NCBI GenBank assembly: GCA_018242205.1
Contig: JAFECJ010000016.1
Span: forward strand, 1 to 64,000
Reading direction: 5' to 3'
Length of the DNA stretch: 64,000 nt
Origin: Pseudomonadota bacterium
GTDB lineage: Bacteria; Pseudomonadota; Alphaproteobacteria; Rhizobiales; Xanthobacteraceae
In this document: positions 50,423 to 59,118 of the stretch, in pieces
How positions within the stretch are numbered: the stretch's first letter is position 1
Layout of the letters: the number at the start of each line of letters is the position of its first letter
Translations under genes and position numbers: made by a program
The notes under the pieces: model-generated
Seen by the model: the letters and a program-made list of their open reading frames with translations, nothing else
Databases searched by the model: none
What the model was told of the DNA's origin: nothing

Positions 50423-52399
50423 GTGGCGTCCACTGTCGCCGCGCGTGCGGACACATTTCCGAAGCTGCTGATGGCTAATGCCCGAGAATTCGGGGCGCGG
50501 CCGGCTATGCGCCACAAGGATCTCGGCATCTGGCAGACCTGGACTTGGGCGGAAACCGCGGAAATCGTCCGCGCCTACGCGGTTGGTCTGTCGCGCCTCG
50601 GTCTCAAACGCGGCGAAACGGTCGCCATCGTCGGCGCCAACCGGCCGAAGCTGTACTGGTCGATCCTGGCGGTCCAGGCGCTCGGCGCGGTGCCGGTACC
50701 GGTTTACGCCGACGCCGTTGCCGATGAACTCGCCTTCGTACTCAAGCATGCCGACGTTCGCTTCGCGGCCGTGGAAGACCAGGAGCAGGTCGATAAGATT
50801 CAGTCGGTGCAGGATCGTCTGGCCCGGCTCGAGCTGATGTTTTATGACGAGGCGCGCGGCTTGCGCGATTACGATCACAGCCGCCTGCGGCCGATCGATG
50901 AGATCATCGCCGCGGGCCGCGACGCGCTGGCCGCCGATGCCAAACTTGGCGAATGGCTCGACGGCGAGATCGCCGCGACCAAGGGTTCCGATCCGTCGAT
51001 CATCCTCTACACCTCCGGCACCACCGGCCAGTCGAAGGGCGTTGTTCTGTCGGGCGAGCGCTCGATCGCCGCCGCGACCGACACCGTCAGGTTCGATCAT
51101 TTGAACGAACATGACGTGGCGTTGGCCTATTTGCCGCTGGCCTGGGTCGGCGACCACTATCTCAACTTCGCGCAAGGTCTGGTGGCCGGCTTCTGCATGG
51201 CCTGCCCGGAAAACGCCGACACCGCGACGGCCGATCTGCGCGAGATCGGGCCGAGCTTCTATTTCGCGCCGCCGCGCACGCTCGAGGCGCTGCTCACCCG
51301 CGTCATGATCCGCATGGAGGACGCCGGCGCGCTGAAGCGCCGGATGTTCCACTACTTCATCGGCGTGGCGCGCCAATATGGCGAGCGCATTCTCAACGGC
51401 GAGAAGGTGCCGCTGTCGGGCCGCATCCTTTACGCTATCGGCAATCTCCTGGTCTACGGTCCGTTGAAGAATGTGCTCGGCTTCTCGCGCGTGCGCGTCG
51501 CCTACACCGCGGGCGAGGCGATCGGGCCGGACCTGTTCGCCTTCTACCGCTCCATCGGGCTCAATCTGAAGCAGCTCTACGGCCAGACCGAAGCCTTCCT
51601 CTACGTCACCTGCCAGCCCGACGGCGCGATCTATTCCGACACCGTCGGGCCGGCGGCGCCGCACGTCGACATCAGGATCGCCGACAATGGCGAGGTGCTG
51701 TTCAGGTCGCCGGGCATGTTCACCGGCTACTTCAAGGACGAGGCCAAGACCGCCGAGGTGATGACGCCGGACGGTTATGTGAAGACCGGCGACGCCGGCT
51801 TCTTCGACGACAAGACCGGCCAGCTCAAGATCATCGACCGCGCCAAGGATGTAGGCAAGCTCAAGGACGGCACTCTGTTCGCGCCGAAATACATCGAGAA
51901 CAAGCTCAAGTTCTTCCCCAACATCCGCGAAGCGGTGGCCTATGGCGACGGCCGCGATTTCGTGACGGTCATGCTGAACATCGATCTCACCGCGGTCGGC
52001 TCCTGGGCCGAGCGCAACAACGTGGCCTACGCCTCGTATCAGGAACTGGCCGGCCATCCGCTCGTCTACGACATGCTGGAGAAGAACGTCGCCGAGGTGA
52101 ACAAGGCGCTCGCCGCCGACAAGATGATGGCCGGCGCCCAGGTCAAGCGCTTCCTCGTGCTGCACAAGGAGCTCGACGCCGACGACGGCGAAGTGACGCG
52201 CACGCAGAAGGTGCGCCGCGGCTTCGTCGCCGAGCGTTACGCGCCGCTGATCACCGCGCTCTATGACGGCTCGCACGAGGCCGACATTTCCACCGAGGTG
52301 ACGTTCGAGGACGGCCGCAAGGGCGTCATCAGCGCGCGCGTCAAGATCCGCGACATGAAGACCGAACCGGTCCCCGCGCCGATGGAGAAAGCGGCATGA
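50423..52399 (+). CDS. AMP-binding acyl-CoA synthetase (long-chain type)
   Basis: A 658-residue adenylate-forming ligase. P-loop SIILYTSGTTGQSKGVVLSG (about residue 193), LKQLYGQTEAFLYVTCQPDG, and GDAGFFDDKTGQLKIIDRAK as the hinge, followed by a small C-terminal domain. It converts a carboxylic acid to its CoA ester using ATP. Length and order resemble the long-chain (FadD15-like) branch, but genes of this branch next to Liv transporters are frequent in alphaproteobacteria and probably use other acids. GTG start with GGAGGA 6 bases upstream. The stop overlaps the LivG start (ATGA), so it is the first gene of the transporter operon. Confidence 0.92.
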   Translation: MASTVAARADTFPKLLMANAREFGARPAMRHKDLGIWQTWTWAETAEIVRAYAVGLSRLGLKRGETVAIVGANRPKLYWSILAVQALGAVPVPVYADAVADELAFVLKHADVRFAAVEDQEQVDKIQSVQDRLARLELMFYDEARGLRDYDHSRLRPIDEIIAAGRDALAADAKLGEWLDGEIAATKGSDPSIILYTSGTTGQSKGVVLSGERSIAAATDTVRFDHLNEHDVALAYLPLAWVGDHYLNFAQGLVAGFCMACPENADTATADLREIGPSFYFAPPRTLEALLTRVMIRMEDAGALKRRMFHYFIGVARQYGERILNGEKVPLSGRILYAIGNLLVYGPLKNVLGFSRVRVAYTAGEAIGPDLFAFYRSIGLNLKQLYGQTEAFLYVTCQPDGAIYSDTVGPAAPHVDIRIADNGEVLFRSPGMFTGYFKDEAKTAEVMTPDGYVKTGDAGFFDDKTGQLKIIDRAKDVGKLKDGTLFAPKYIENKLKFFPNIREAVAYGDGRDFVTVMLNIDLTAVGSWAERNNVAYASYQELAGHPLVYDMLEKNVAEVNKALAADKMMAGAQVKRFLVLHKELDADDGEVTRTQKVRRGFVAERYAPLITALYDGSHEADISTEVTFEDGRKGVISARVKIRDMKTEPVPAPMEKAA

Positions 52400-53199
52400 G
52401 AGCGCCCGATACCGCACCCAGGGCCCGGGTCGGCGACGTTCTCCTGTCGGTCGAGGACGTGTCGCTGTCGTTCGGCGGCGTCAAGGCGATCAGCGGCGTG
52501 TCGTTCGACATCCGCCAGGGCGAAATCCGCGCCATCATCGGTCCGAACGGTGCCGGCAAGACGTCGATGCTCAACGTCATCAACGGCTTCTATCATCCGC
52601 AGCAGGGCCGCATCACCTTCAAGGGAAGGACGCGGGCCAAGATGCGCCCTTACGAGGCGGCCTATGGCGGCATCGCCCGCACCTTCCAGAACGTGGCGCT
52701 GTTCCGCGGCATGTCGGCGCTCGACAACATCATGGCCGGACGCACTCTGAAGATGAACGTCAACTTCTTCTGGCAGTTGCTGCGCTATGGCCCGGCCATG
52801 CGCGAGGAGGTCGAGCATCGCCGCGTCGTCGAGGAGATCATCGATTTCCTCAAGATCCAGGAAATCCGCCGCACGCCGGTCGGCCGCCTGCCTTACGGCC
52901 TGCAGAAGCGCGTCGAGCTCGGCCGCGCGCTGGCCATGCAGCCGGAGCTGTTGCTGCTCGACGAGCCGATGGCCGGCATGAACCTCGAAGAGAAGGAGGA
53001 CATGTCGCGCTTCATTCTCGACGTCAACGAGTATTACGGCACGACGATCGCGCTGATCGAGCACGACATGGGCGTGGTCATGGATCTGTCCGACCGCGTC
53101 GTGGTGCTCGATCACGGCATCAAGATCGCCGACGGCACGCCGGACGAGGTCAAGCGCGACCAGGCGGTCATCGACGCTTACCTCGGCGTGGCGCATTGA
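52396..53199 (+). CDS. livG: Branched-chain amino acid-type ABC transporter ATPase LivG
   Basis: A 267-residue ABC ATPase: IIGPNGAGKTSMLNVINGFY (Walker A), YGLQKRVELGRALAMQPELL (signature region) and LLLDEPMAGMNLEEKEDMSR (Walker B). LivG type, longer than LivF and with the characteristic RTFQNVALFRGMSALDNIM. It powers an importer of the hydrophobic amino acid transporter family. The symbol marks homology to LivG; the substrate is likely not an amino acid, given the acyl-CoA ligases at both ends of the operon. Confidence 0.93.
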   Translation: MRAPDTAPRARVGDVLLSVEDVSLSFGGVKAISGVSFDIRQGEIRAIIGPNGAGKTSMLNVINGFYHPQQGRITFKGRTRAKMRPYEAAYGGIARTFQNVALFRGMSALDNIMAGRTLKMNVNFFWQLLRYGPAMREEVEHRRVVEEIIDFLKIQEIRRTPVGRLPYGLQKRVELGRALAMQPELLLLDEPMAGMNLEEKEDMSRFILDVNEYYGTTIALIEHDMGVVMDLSDRVVVLDHGIKIADGTPDEVKRDQAVIDAYLGVAH

Positions 53200-53208
53200 G
53201 GACCATCG

Positions 53209-54165
53209 ATGGACATTCTCTATAGCATCTTCATCGATCCGTTCGTGCAGATGGCGCAGGCCCCGGACCTGTTCGTACAGACCTTGTGGGACGGTCTGGT
53301 CGGCGGCATGCTCTATGCGCTGATCGCGCTCGGCTTCGTGCTGATCTTCAAGGCGTCCGGCGTGTTCAACTTCGCGCAGGGCATCATGGTGGTGTTCGCG
53401 GCACTGACTCTGGTCGGGCTGCACGATGCCGGCGTGCCGGCCTTCCTCGCGCTGCTCATCACCATCGCCGTGATGTTCGCGCTCGCCTTCACGGTCGAGC
53501 GCGTGGTGCTGCGGCCGCTGGTCAATCAGCCGGACATCATCCTGTTCATGGCGACCTTCGGCATCACCTATTTCCTGATCGGCTTCGGCGAATACGTCTT
53601 CGGCGGCGATCCCAAGGTCATGCCGGTCGAGGATTTCGGCCTGGAGAAGGGCGCCTACAACATCAAGATGCTCGGCGGGCTGGTCAGCCTGCAGAAGCTC
53701 GACATCGTCGCCGTCATCGTCGCCTCGGCGATGGTCGCCGGCCTTGGCGTGTTCTTCTCCAAGACCCGCATCGGCCGCGCCCTGCGTGCCGTCGCCGACA
53801 GCCATTCGGCGGCCCTGTCGGTCGGCATTTCGCTCGAGCAGATCTGGGTCATCGTCTGGTTCGCCGCCGGTCTGGTGGCGCTGGTCACCGGCATCTTCTG
53901 GGGCGCGCGCTCGGACGTGTCTTTTGCGCTTGAAGTGATCGCGCTCAAGGCGCTGCCGGTGCTGATCCTTGGCGGCTTCACCTCGATCCCCGGGGCGATT
54001 GCCGGCGGGCTGATCATCGGCGTCGGCGAAAAGCTCGCCGAATTCTACTGGGGCCCGCTGGTCGGCGGCGGCACCGATGCCTGGTTCGCCTATGTGATCG
54101 CCCTGGTGTTCCTGCTGTTCCGGCCGCAAGGGCTGTTCGGCGAAAAGATCATCGAACGGATATGA
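53209..54165 (+). CDS. livH: Branched-chain amino acid-type ABC transporter permease LivH
   Basis: A 318-residue permease with about eight TM segments: GLVGGMLYALIALGFVLIFK and ASGVFNFAQGIMVVFAALTL match the LivH start exactly; SKTRIGRALRAVADSHSAAL is the cytoplasmic coupling loop. Nine bases after LivG. A short palindromic repeat separates it from LivM. Confidence 0.93.
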   Translation: MDILYSIFIDPFVQMAQAPDLFVQTLWDGLVGGMLYALIALGFVLIFKASGVFNFAQGIMVVFAALTLVGLHDAGVPAFLALLITIAVMFALAFTVERVVLRPLVNQPDIILFMATFGITYFLIGFGEYVFGGDPKVMPVEDFGLEKGAYNIKMLGGLVSLQKLDIVAVIVASAMVAGLGVFFSKTRIGRALRAVADSHSAALSVGISLEQIWVIVWFAAGLVALVTGIFWGARSDVSFALEVIALKALPVLILGGFTSIPGAIAGGLIIGVGEKLAEFYWGPLVGGGTDAWFAYVIALVFLLFRPQGLFGEKIIERI

Positions 54166-54210
54166 CCATGATCCCGAAGCGAGGAAGCCGGTTTTCGGAT
54201 CAGACCATGG
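54166..54210. repeat. Inverted repeat (ATGATC/GATCAG family) between livH and livM
   Basis: ccatgatcccgaa and ttcggatcagaccatgg form the arms around gcgaggaagccggtt. Related to the element at 4153-4219. It fills most of the 62-base gap. Confidence 0.6.
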
Positions 54211-54227
54211 TCGAAAGAGAATAGCCC

Positions 54228-55301
54228 ATGTTTTACCGCGAAGCCGGACAATTCAAGACCAGCTACGCCAGCGATCAGGCGATCTTCCCGATTCTGCAGG
54301 ATCGCATCGGCATTGCCGTGATCCTGGTGGCCGCCTTTTCGCTGCCGCTGTATGCGAATGACTTCATTCTCAATGCCGTGATGATCCCGTTCCTGATCTT
54401 CGCGCTGGCCTCGATCGGGCTCAATCTGCTCACCGGCTATACCGGGCAGTTGTCGCTCGGCACCGGCGCTTTCATGGGCGTCGGCGCCTATGCCTGTTAC
54501 AAGCTGACGTCGATCTGGCCGGACGTGAACATCATCGTCTGGGTCATCTGTTCCGGATTTTTTGCGGCTGGCGTTGGCGCCATATTCGGTTTGCCGTCGC
54601 TGCGTATCAAAGGCTTCTACCTGGCCATCGCAACTTTGGCGGCGCAGTTCTTTCTGGAATGGTGCTTCATCCGCATCGCCTGGCTTTACAATTACAATAT
54701 TTCAGGCGCTATCGAAGTGCCGCAACGAACGGTTCTCGGCGTGATTGTCACCGGACCGCGGGCGACGTCGGAGACGCGCTACATCGTTGTGCTGGCCATC
54801 GTCGTGGCGATGACGTGGATTGCATCCAATCTGATGCACGGCCGTATCGGCCGCACCTGGATGGCGGTGCGCGACATGGACATCGCGGCCGAGCTGATGG
54901 GGATTCGCCTGCTGCCGACCAAGCTGATGGCTTTTGCGGTATCATCCTTCTATTGCGGCGTGGCCGGCGCCTTGATGGTGTTCCTCTGGTATGGCGGCGC
55001 CGAACCCGCCGTCTTCAACATCAATCAGAGCTTCACGATCCTGTTCATGATTATTATCGGCGGCCTTGGTAGCCTGTTGGGCGCCTATCTCGGTGCCGCT
55101 CTGATCTACATCCTGCCGATCGTTCTGCGCTTCGTGCCGGAATGGTTGGGTATCCCGATCCACGCGGCGACCGTCGAACACATCACCTTCATGATCGTCG
55201 GTGTCCTGATCGTCTTCTTCCTGATCGTCGAACCCGCCGGGCTGGCGCGACTCTGGTCGATCGGCAAGCAGAAACTGAGGGTCTGGCCGTTTCCGTATTG
55301 A
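54228..55301 (+). CDS. livM: Branched-chain amino acid-type ABC transporter permease LivM
   Basis: A 357-residue permease. After a polar N-terminal 30 residues, LASIGLNLLTGYTGQLSLGT is the LivM hallmark; MHGRIGRTWMAVRDMDIAAE is the ATPase-contacting loop; GGLGSLLGAYLGAALIYILP is also conserved. The codons near 54640-54760 use more A/T at third positions than the rest, not enough to suggest transfer. It completes the membrane channel with LivH. Confidence 0.93.
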   Translation: MFYREAGQFKTSYASDQAIFPILQDRIGIAVILVAAFSLPLYANDFILNAVMIPFLIFALASIGLNLLTGYTGQLSLGTGAFMGVGAYACYKLTSIWPDVNIIVWVICSGFFAAGVGAIFGLPSLRIKGFYLAIATLAAQFFLEWCFIRIAWLYNYNISGAIEVPQRTVLGVIVTGPRATSETRYIVVLAIVVAMTWIASNLMHGRIGRTWMAVRDMDIAAELMGIRLLPTKLMAFAVSSFYCGVAGALMVFLWYGGAEPAVFNINQSFTILFMIIIGGLGSLLGAYLGAALIYILPIVLRFVPEWLGIPIHAATVEHITFMIVGVLIVFFLIVEPAGLARLWSIGKQKLRVWPFPY

Positions 55302-55429
55302 TGGAGCAGAATAAACACCAATTTCCGGCCATGGCCGCGGTCATGGTTCGAAATCGCCCGGCGAAGAATTCGGGCGGCGATGAAACCAGAGGTACGCCAA
55401 TCGCGGCGTGAACCAAAGGGAGGAACATG

Positions 55430-56764
55430 ATGAAAGTAAGACAAGTGATCATGGGAGTGGCTTGTGCGGGCCTGGTGGCGACTGCCATCTATGCCAGCAA
55501 GGCGCAAGCTGCCGACGACATCTACGTGCCGCTGTTCACTTACCGGACCGGGCCTTATGCCAACTCCGGCATCCCGATCGCCAACGGCATGCATGATTAT
55601 CTGACGATGCTGAACGAGCGCGACGGCGGCATCGGCGGCGTCAAGCTCAACGTCGAGGAATGCGAAACCGGCTACGACACCAAGAAGGGCGTCGAATGCT
55701 GGGAATCGGTGAAGAGCAAGAACCCGACGGTCGTCAATCCGTTCTCGACCGGCATCACGCTGCAACTGATCCCGAAGGCGTCGGTCGACAAGATCCCGAT
55801 CCTGTCGATGGCCTACGGCCTGTCGGCGGCGGCGGTCGGCAAGGACTTCCCGTGGGTGTTCAACCCGCCGGCCACCTATTGGGACGGCCTGTCGATGATC
55901 ATCAAGTACATCGGCGAAAAGGAAGGCGGCCTCGCCAAGCTCAAGGGCAAGACCATCGGCTACATCTTCCTCGACGCTGGCTACGGCCGCGAGCCGATCC
56001 CGCTGCTTGAGCAACTCGCCAAGGACTATGGCTTCAACGTGAAGCTCTATCCGGTGGCCGGCAAGGAAATGCAGGACCAGTCGTCGCAGTGGCTTTCCGT
56101 CCGCCGCGACCGTCCGAACTGGATGGTCATGTGGGGCTGGGGTGCCATGAACCCGACGGCGGTCAAGCGCGCGTCCGAAAACGGCTACCCGATGGATCAT
56201 TTCATCGGCGTGTGGTGGTCGGGCTCGGATGATGATGCCCGCGGCGGCGGCAAGGCGGCCAAGGGTTATCTCGCGCTGAACTTCAGCGGCCTCGGCTCGA
56301 ACTATCCCGCAATCCAGGACATCAAGAAGTACGTCGTGGACAAGGGTAAGAGCCAGGTCGAGAAGGACAAGTTCGCCGACACCTTCTACAACCGCGGCGT
56401 CTACAACACGGTGCTGGTCGCCGAAGCGATCCGTAACGCGCAGAAGCTCACCGGCAAGAAGGTTGTGGTGGGCGAAGATGTCCGCCGTGGTCTGGAAACG
56501 CTGCACATCACCGAGGCGCGCTGGAAGGAGCTCGGCTTCCCGGGCTTCGCCGGTCCGCTGACCGGCATTTCCTGTGCCGACCACTCCGGTCACCAGGGCG
56601 CCTACATGCAGCAATGGGACGGCGACAAGTGGGTGAAGGTCTCCAACCTGATCGAGCCCATGAAGGATAAGGTCGAACCGCTCCTGCAGGACGCGGCCAA
56701 GGAGTATGTCGACAAGGCCACCGGTTGGCCGAAGCGCACCGAGGCCTGCGACAAGGCGATGTAA
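55430..56764 (+). CDS. ABC transporter substrate-binding protein (LivK-like)
   Basis: A 444-residue periplasmic binding protein of the LivK/type I fold, with signal peptide (MKVRQVIMGVACAGLVATAI, cleavage near AQA-ADD). Conserved parts: YVPLFTYRTGPYANSGIPIA, VFNPPATYWDGLSMIIKYIG and NRGVYNTVLVAEAIRNAQKL. It is longer than amino-acid LivK proteins (about 370), as in the subgroup associated with acyl-CoA ligases, and two cysteines near residue 80 (EECETGYDTKKGVECWE) may form a disulfide. ATG 55430 is favoured by GGAGG 6 bases upstream; ATG 55427 is also possible. A palindromic repeat follows immediately. Confidence 0.92.
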   Translation: MKVRQVIMGVACAGLVATAIYASKAQAADDIYVPLFTYRTGPYANSGIPIANGMHDYLTMLNERDGGIGGVKLNVEECETGYDTKKGVECWESVKSKNPTVVNPFSTGITLQLIPKASVDKIPILSMAYGLSAAAVGKDFPWVFNPPATYWDGLSMIIKYIGEKEGGLAKLKGKTIGYIFLDAGYGREPIPLLEQLAKDYGFNVKLYPVAGKEMQDQSSQWLSVRRDRPNWMVMWGWGAMNPTAVKRASENGYPMDHFIGVWWSGSDDDARGGGKAAKGYLALNFSGLGSNYPAIQDIKKYVVDKGKSQVEKDKFADTFYNRGVYNTVLVAEAIRNAQKLTGKKVVVGEDVRRGLETLHITEARWKELGFPGFAGPLTGISCADHSGHQGAYMQQWDGDKWVKVSNLIEPMKDKVEPLLQDAAKEYVDKATGWPKRTEACDKAM

Positions 56765-56770
56765 GCACTT

Positions 56771-56915
56771 CCCCTCTCCCCGTCTCTCACGGGGAGAGGG
56801 TGCCCGAGCGATAGCGAAGGCGGGTGAGGGGCGGACGATTGGCTTGCCCCTCGCCCGGCTCGCACTTCGCTTCGCTCAATGCGCGCCACCCGCTCCCCGA
56901 CTCGCGGGGCGAGGG
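56771..56915. repeat. Composite palindromic repeat between the binding protein gene and livF
   Basis: cccctctccccgtctctcac pairs locally with ggggagagggtg, and the far end cgctccccgactcgcggggc is a second hairpin; together they bracket gcgatagcgaaggcgggtgagg and its rough inverse. It fills the 165-base gap. Confidence 0.85.
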
Positions 56916-56929
56916 AAAAGAGGTCTCCC

Positions 56930-57769
56930 ATGTCTGTTGCCGAAAATATTGCGCCCGCCGCTTCGACCGACACCATCCTCACGGTCAACAATGTCGAGGT
57001 GATCTACGATCACGTCATTCTGGTGCTCAAGGGCGTCTCGCTCGCGGTGCCGAAAGGCGGCATCGTCGCGCTGCTCGGGGCCAATGGCGCCGGCAAGACC
57101 ACGACGCTGAAGGCGATTTCCAATCTGCTGCATGCCGAGCGCGGCGACGTCACCAAGGGCTCCATCATCTTCGACGGCGCGGAGGTGCAGGACATGTCGC
57201 CGAACGACCTGGTGCGGCGCGGCTGCATCCAGGTGATGGAAGGCCGTCACTGCTTCGGCCATCTCACGATCGAGGAGAACCTCCTGACCGGCGCGTTTAC
57301 ACGCCGCGACGGCAAGGCCGCGATCAGGCGCGACATGGAAATGGTCTATGACTACTTCCCGCGTCTGCGCGAGCGCAAAGGCTCGATGGCCGGTTATACG
57401 TCGGGCGGCGAGCAGCAGATGTGCGCGGTGGGTCGCGCGATGATGGCAAAACCGAAGATGATCCTGCTCGACGAGCCGTCGATGGGACTGGCGCCGCAGG
57501 TCGTCGAGGAAATCTTCGAGATCGTGAAGGATCTGAACGCGAAAGAGGGCGTGTCGTTCCTGCTCGCCGAGCAGAACACCAACATGGCGCTCAAATACGC
57601 GACCTACGGCTATATCCTCGAAAACGGCCGCGTCGTGATGGACGGCGCCGCCAAGTCATTGGCCGAGAATGCTGACGTCAAGGAGTTCTATCTCGGCGTC
57701 TCCGAGGGCCGGCGCAAATCGTTCCGCGAGGGCAAGCACTATCGCCGTCGCAAAAGGTGGCTGGCGTAA
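56930..57769 (+). CDS. livF: Branched-chain amino acid-type ABC transporter ATPase LivF
   Basis: A 279-residue ABC ATPase: LLGANGAGKTTTLKAISNLL (Walker A), YTSGGEQQMCAVGRAMMAKP (signature) and MILLDEPSMGLAPQVVEEIF (Walker B), of the shorter LivF type with an arginine/lysine-rich tail (GRRKSFREGKHYRRRKRW). Second ATPase of the importer. The ATG at 56930 excludes the first 17 residues of the longer frame, which come from the repeat. Confidence 0.93.
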   Translation: MSVAENIAPAASTDTILTVNNVEVIYDHVILVLKGVSLAVPKGGIVALLGANGAGKTTTLKAISNLLHAERGDVTKGSIIFDGAEVQDMSPNDLVRRGCIQVMEGRHCFGHLTIEENLLTGAFTRRDGKAAIRRDMEMVYDYFPRLRERKGSMAGYTSGGEQQMCAVGRAMMAKPKMILLDEPSMGLAPQVVEEIFEIVKDLNAKEGVSFLLAEQNTNMALKYATYGYILENGRVVMDGAAKSLAENADVKEFYLGVSEGRRKSFREGKHYRRRKRWLA

Positions 57770-57780
57770 GGAAGCAAGCG

Positions 57781-59013
57781 ATGGCCGAACACTACGACCA
57801 TCTCGAAACCCGGGGCCGGGCGCTGCGCGACAGCGAGGAGTTCGCCGTCCTGCACGGCATCATCGCCCATGCGATGAAGGCGCCAGGCTGGGCGAAGCAT
57901 CTCGCCGGCATCGACATCCGGCACGTCACATCGCGCGAGACGCTGGCCAAGCTGCCGGTCATGCGCAAGTCCGATATCGCCGCCCTGCAGAAGGAGTACC
58001 CGCCGTTTGGCGGCCTCAACGTCACGCCGCCGGGCAAGGCGAAGCGTCTCCTGATGTCGCCGGGGCCGATCTTCGAACCGGAAGGCCATGGCGAGGATTG
58101 GTGGGGCGCGGCGCGGGCCTGCTTCGCCGCCGGCATGCGCAAGGGCGACATCGTCCACAATTCCTTCGCCTATCACTTGACGCCCGGCGGATTCATTCTG
58201 GAGTCCGGCGCGCACAAGCTCGGCTGCGCCGTCATTCCTGGCGGCGTCGGCAATACCGAGCAGCAGCTCGACGCTATCGCGCATTACAAGCCGTCGGCCT
58301 ATATCGGCACGCCGGACTTCCTCAAGATCCTGCTCGATACCGCGCAGAAGACCGGCAAGGACGTGTCCTCGATCAAGCGCGGCCTGGTATCGGGCGCGGC
58401 GCTGCCCGGCTCGCTGCGCGAGGAATTGCGCGCGCGCGGCGTTTCGGTGCTGCAGTGCTACGCCACCGCCGAATTGGGCGTCATCGCCTATGAGAGCGAA
58501 GCGATGGACGGCATGATCGTCAATGAGCATGTCATGGTCGAGATCGTCCGCCCGGGTACCGGCGATCCGGTCGCTCCGGGCGAGGTCGGCGAGGTGGTGG
58601 TGACTTCGTTCAACCCGGACTATCCGATGATCCGGCTGGCGACCGGCGATCTGTCGGCGCTTCATGACCGAGTGTCACGTTGCGGGCGCACCAACCACTG
58701 CATCAAGGGCTGGATGGGGCGGGCCGACCAGACCGCGAAGATCAAGGGCATGTTCGTGCATCCCAAGCAGGTCGCGGAACTCGGCTCGCGCCATCCGGAA
58801 CTCAAGCGGTTGCGCCTCATCGTCGGCCGCGCCGCCGAGCAGGACACCATGACCCTGATGGCGGAGGCGGTTAGCATCGACGGCGCGCTGGCAGCGGCGG
58901 TCGCTACGACGCTGCAGGCAGTGACCAAGCTGCGCGGCGAGGTGAAGCTGGTCGCTCCCGGCACACTGCCCAATGACGGCAAGGTCATCGCCGACGAGCG
59001 GCCGATTGGCTGA
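57781..59013 (+). CDS. PaaK-like (phenylacetate-CoA ligase family) AMP-binding protein
   Basis: A 410-residue protein related to phenylacetate-CoA ligase: ACFAAGMRKGDIVHNSFAYH, GVSVLQCYATAELGVIAYES (the adenylate-binding TAELG) and IRLATGDLSALHD (GD hinge). However, where PaaK has a TSGTTG phosphate loop, this protein has LLMSPGPIFEPEG, so the usual ATP-phosphate contacts are missing. Either adenylation works differently or it uses a preformed adenylate. AAGGAAG lies about 6 bases before ATG 57781. It is 11 bases after livF and is the last gene of the operon that starts with the acyl-CoA synthetase. Confidence 0.85.
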   Translation: MAEHYDHLETRGRALRDSEEFAVLHGIIAHAMKAPGWAKHLAGIDIRHVTSRETLAKLPVMRKSDIAALQKEYPPFGGLNVTPPGKAKRLLMSPGPIFEPEGHGEDWWGAARACFAAGMRKGDIVHNSFAYHLTPGGFILESGAHKLGCAVIPGGVGNTEQQLDAIAHYKPSAYIGTPDFLKILLDTAQKTGKDVSSIKRGLVSGAALPGSLREELRARGVSVLQCYATAELGVIAYESEAMDGMIVNEHVMVEIVRPGTGDPVAPGEVGEVVVTSFNPDYPMIRLATGDLSALHDRVSRCGRTNHCIKGWMGRADQTAKIKGMFVHPKQVAELGSRHPELKRLRLIVGRAAEQDTMTLMAEAVSIDGALAAAVATTLQAVTKLRGEVKLVAPGTLPNDGKVIADERPIG

Positions 59014-59021
59014 GGGTTCTG

Positions 59022-59070
59022 CTCCCCACTGGCAGGGGAGGCCGGCCGCCAGAGGCGGCTTGGTGAGGGG
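59022..59070. repeat. Partial palindromic repeat before ferrochelatase
   Basis: CTCCCC and GGGGAG (59022-59040) form a stem; gccggccgcc...ggcggc a second; the other half of the usual composite is missing. It lies 9 bases after the PaaK-like stop. Confidence 0.6.
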
Positions 59071-59118
59071 CAAATGGCCGTCTTGACGCATCCCGGCATT
59101 TCCCGCTCATAGCGGCCT

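Noticed and set aside
52261..54129. Minus-strand frame of 622 codons opposite the livG/livH genes
   Set aside because: Antisense shadow with H/D/R-rich composition; the other strand is clearly coding.
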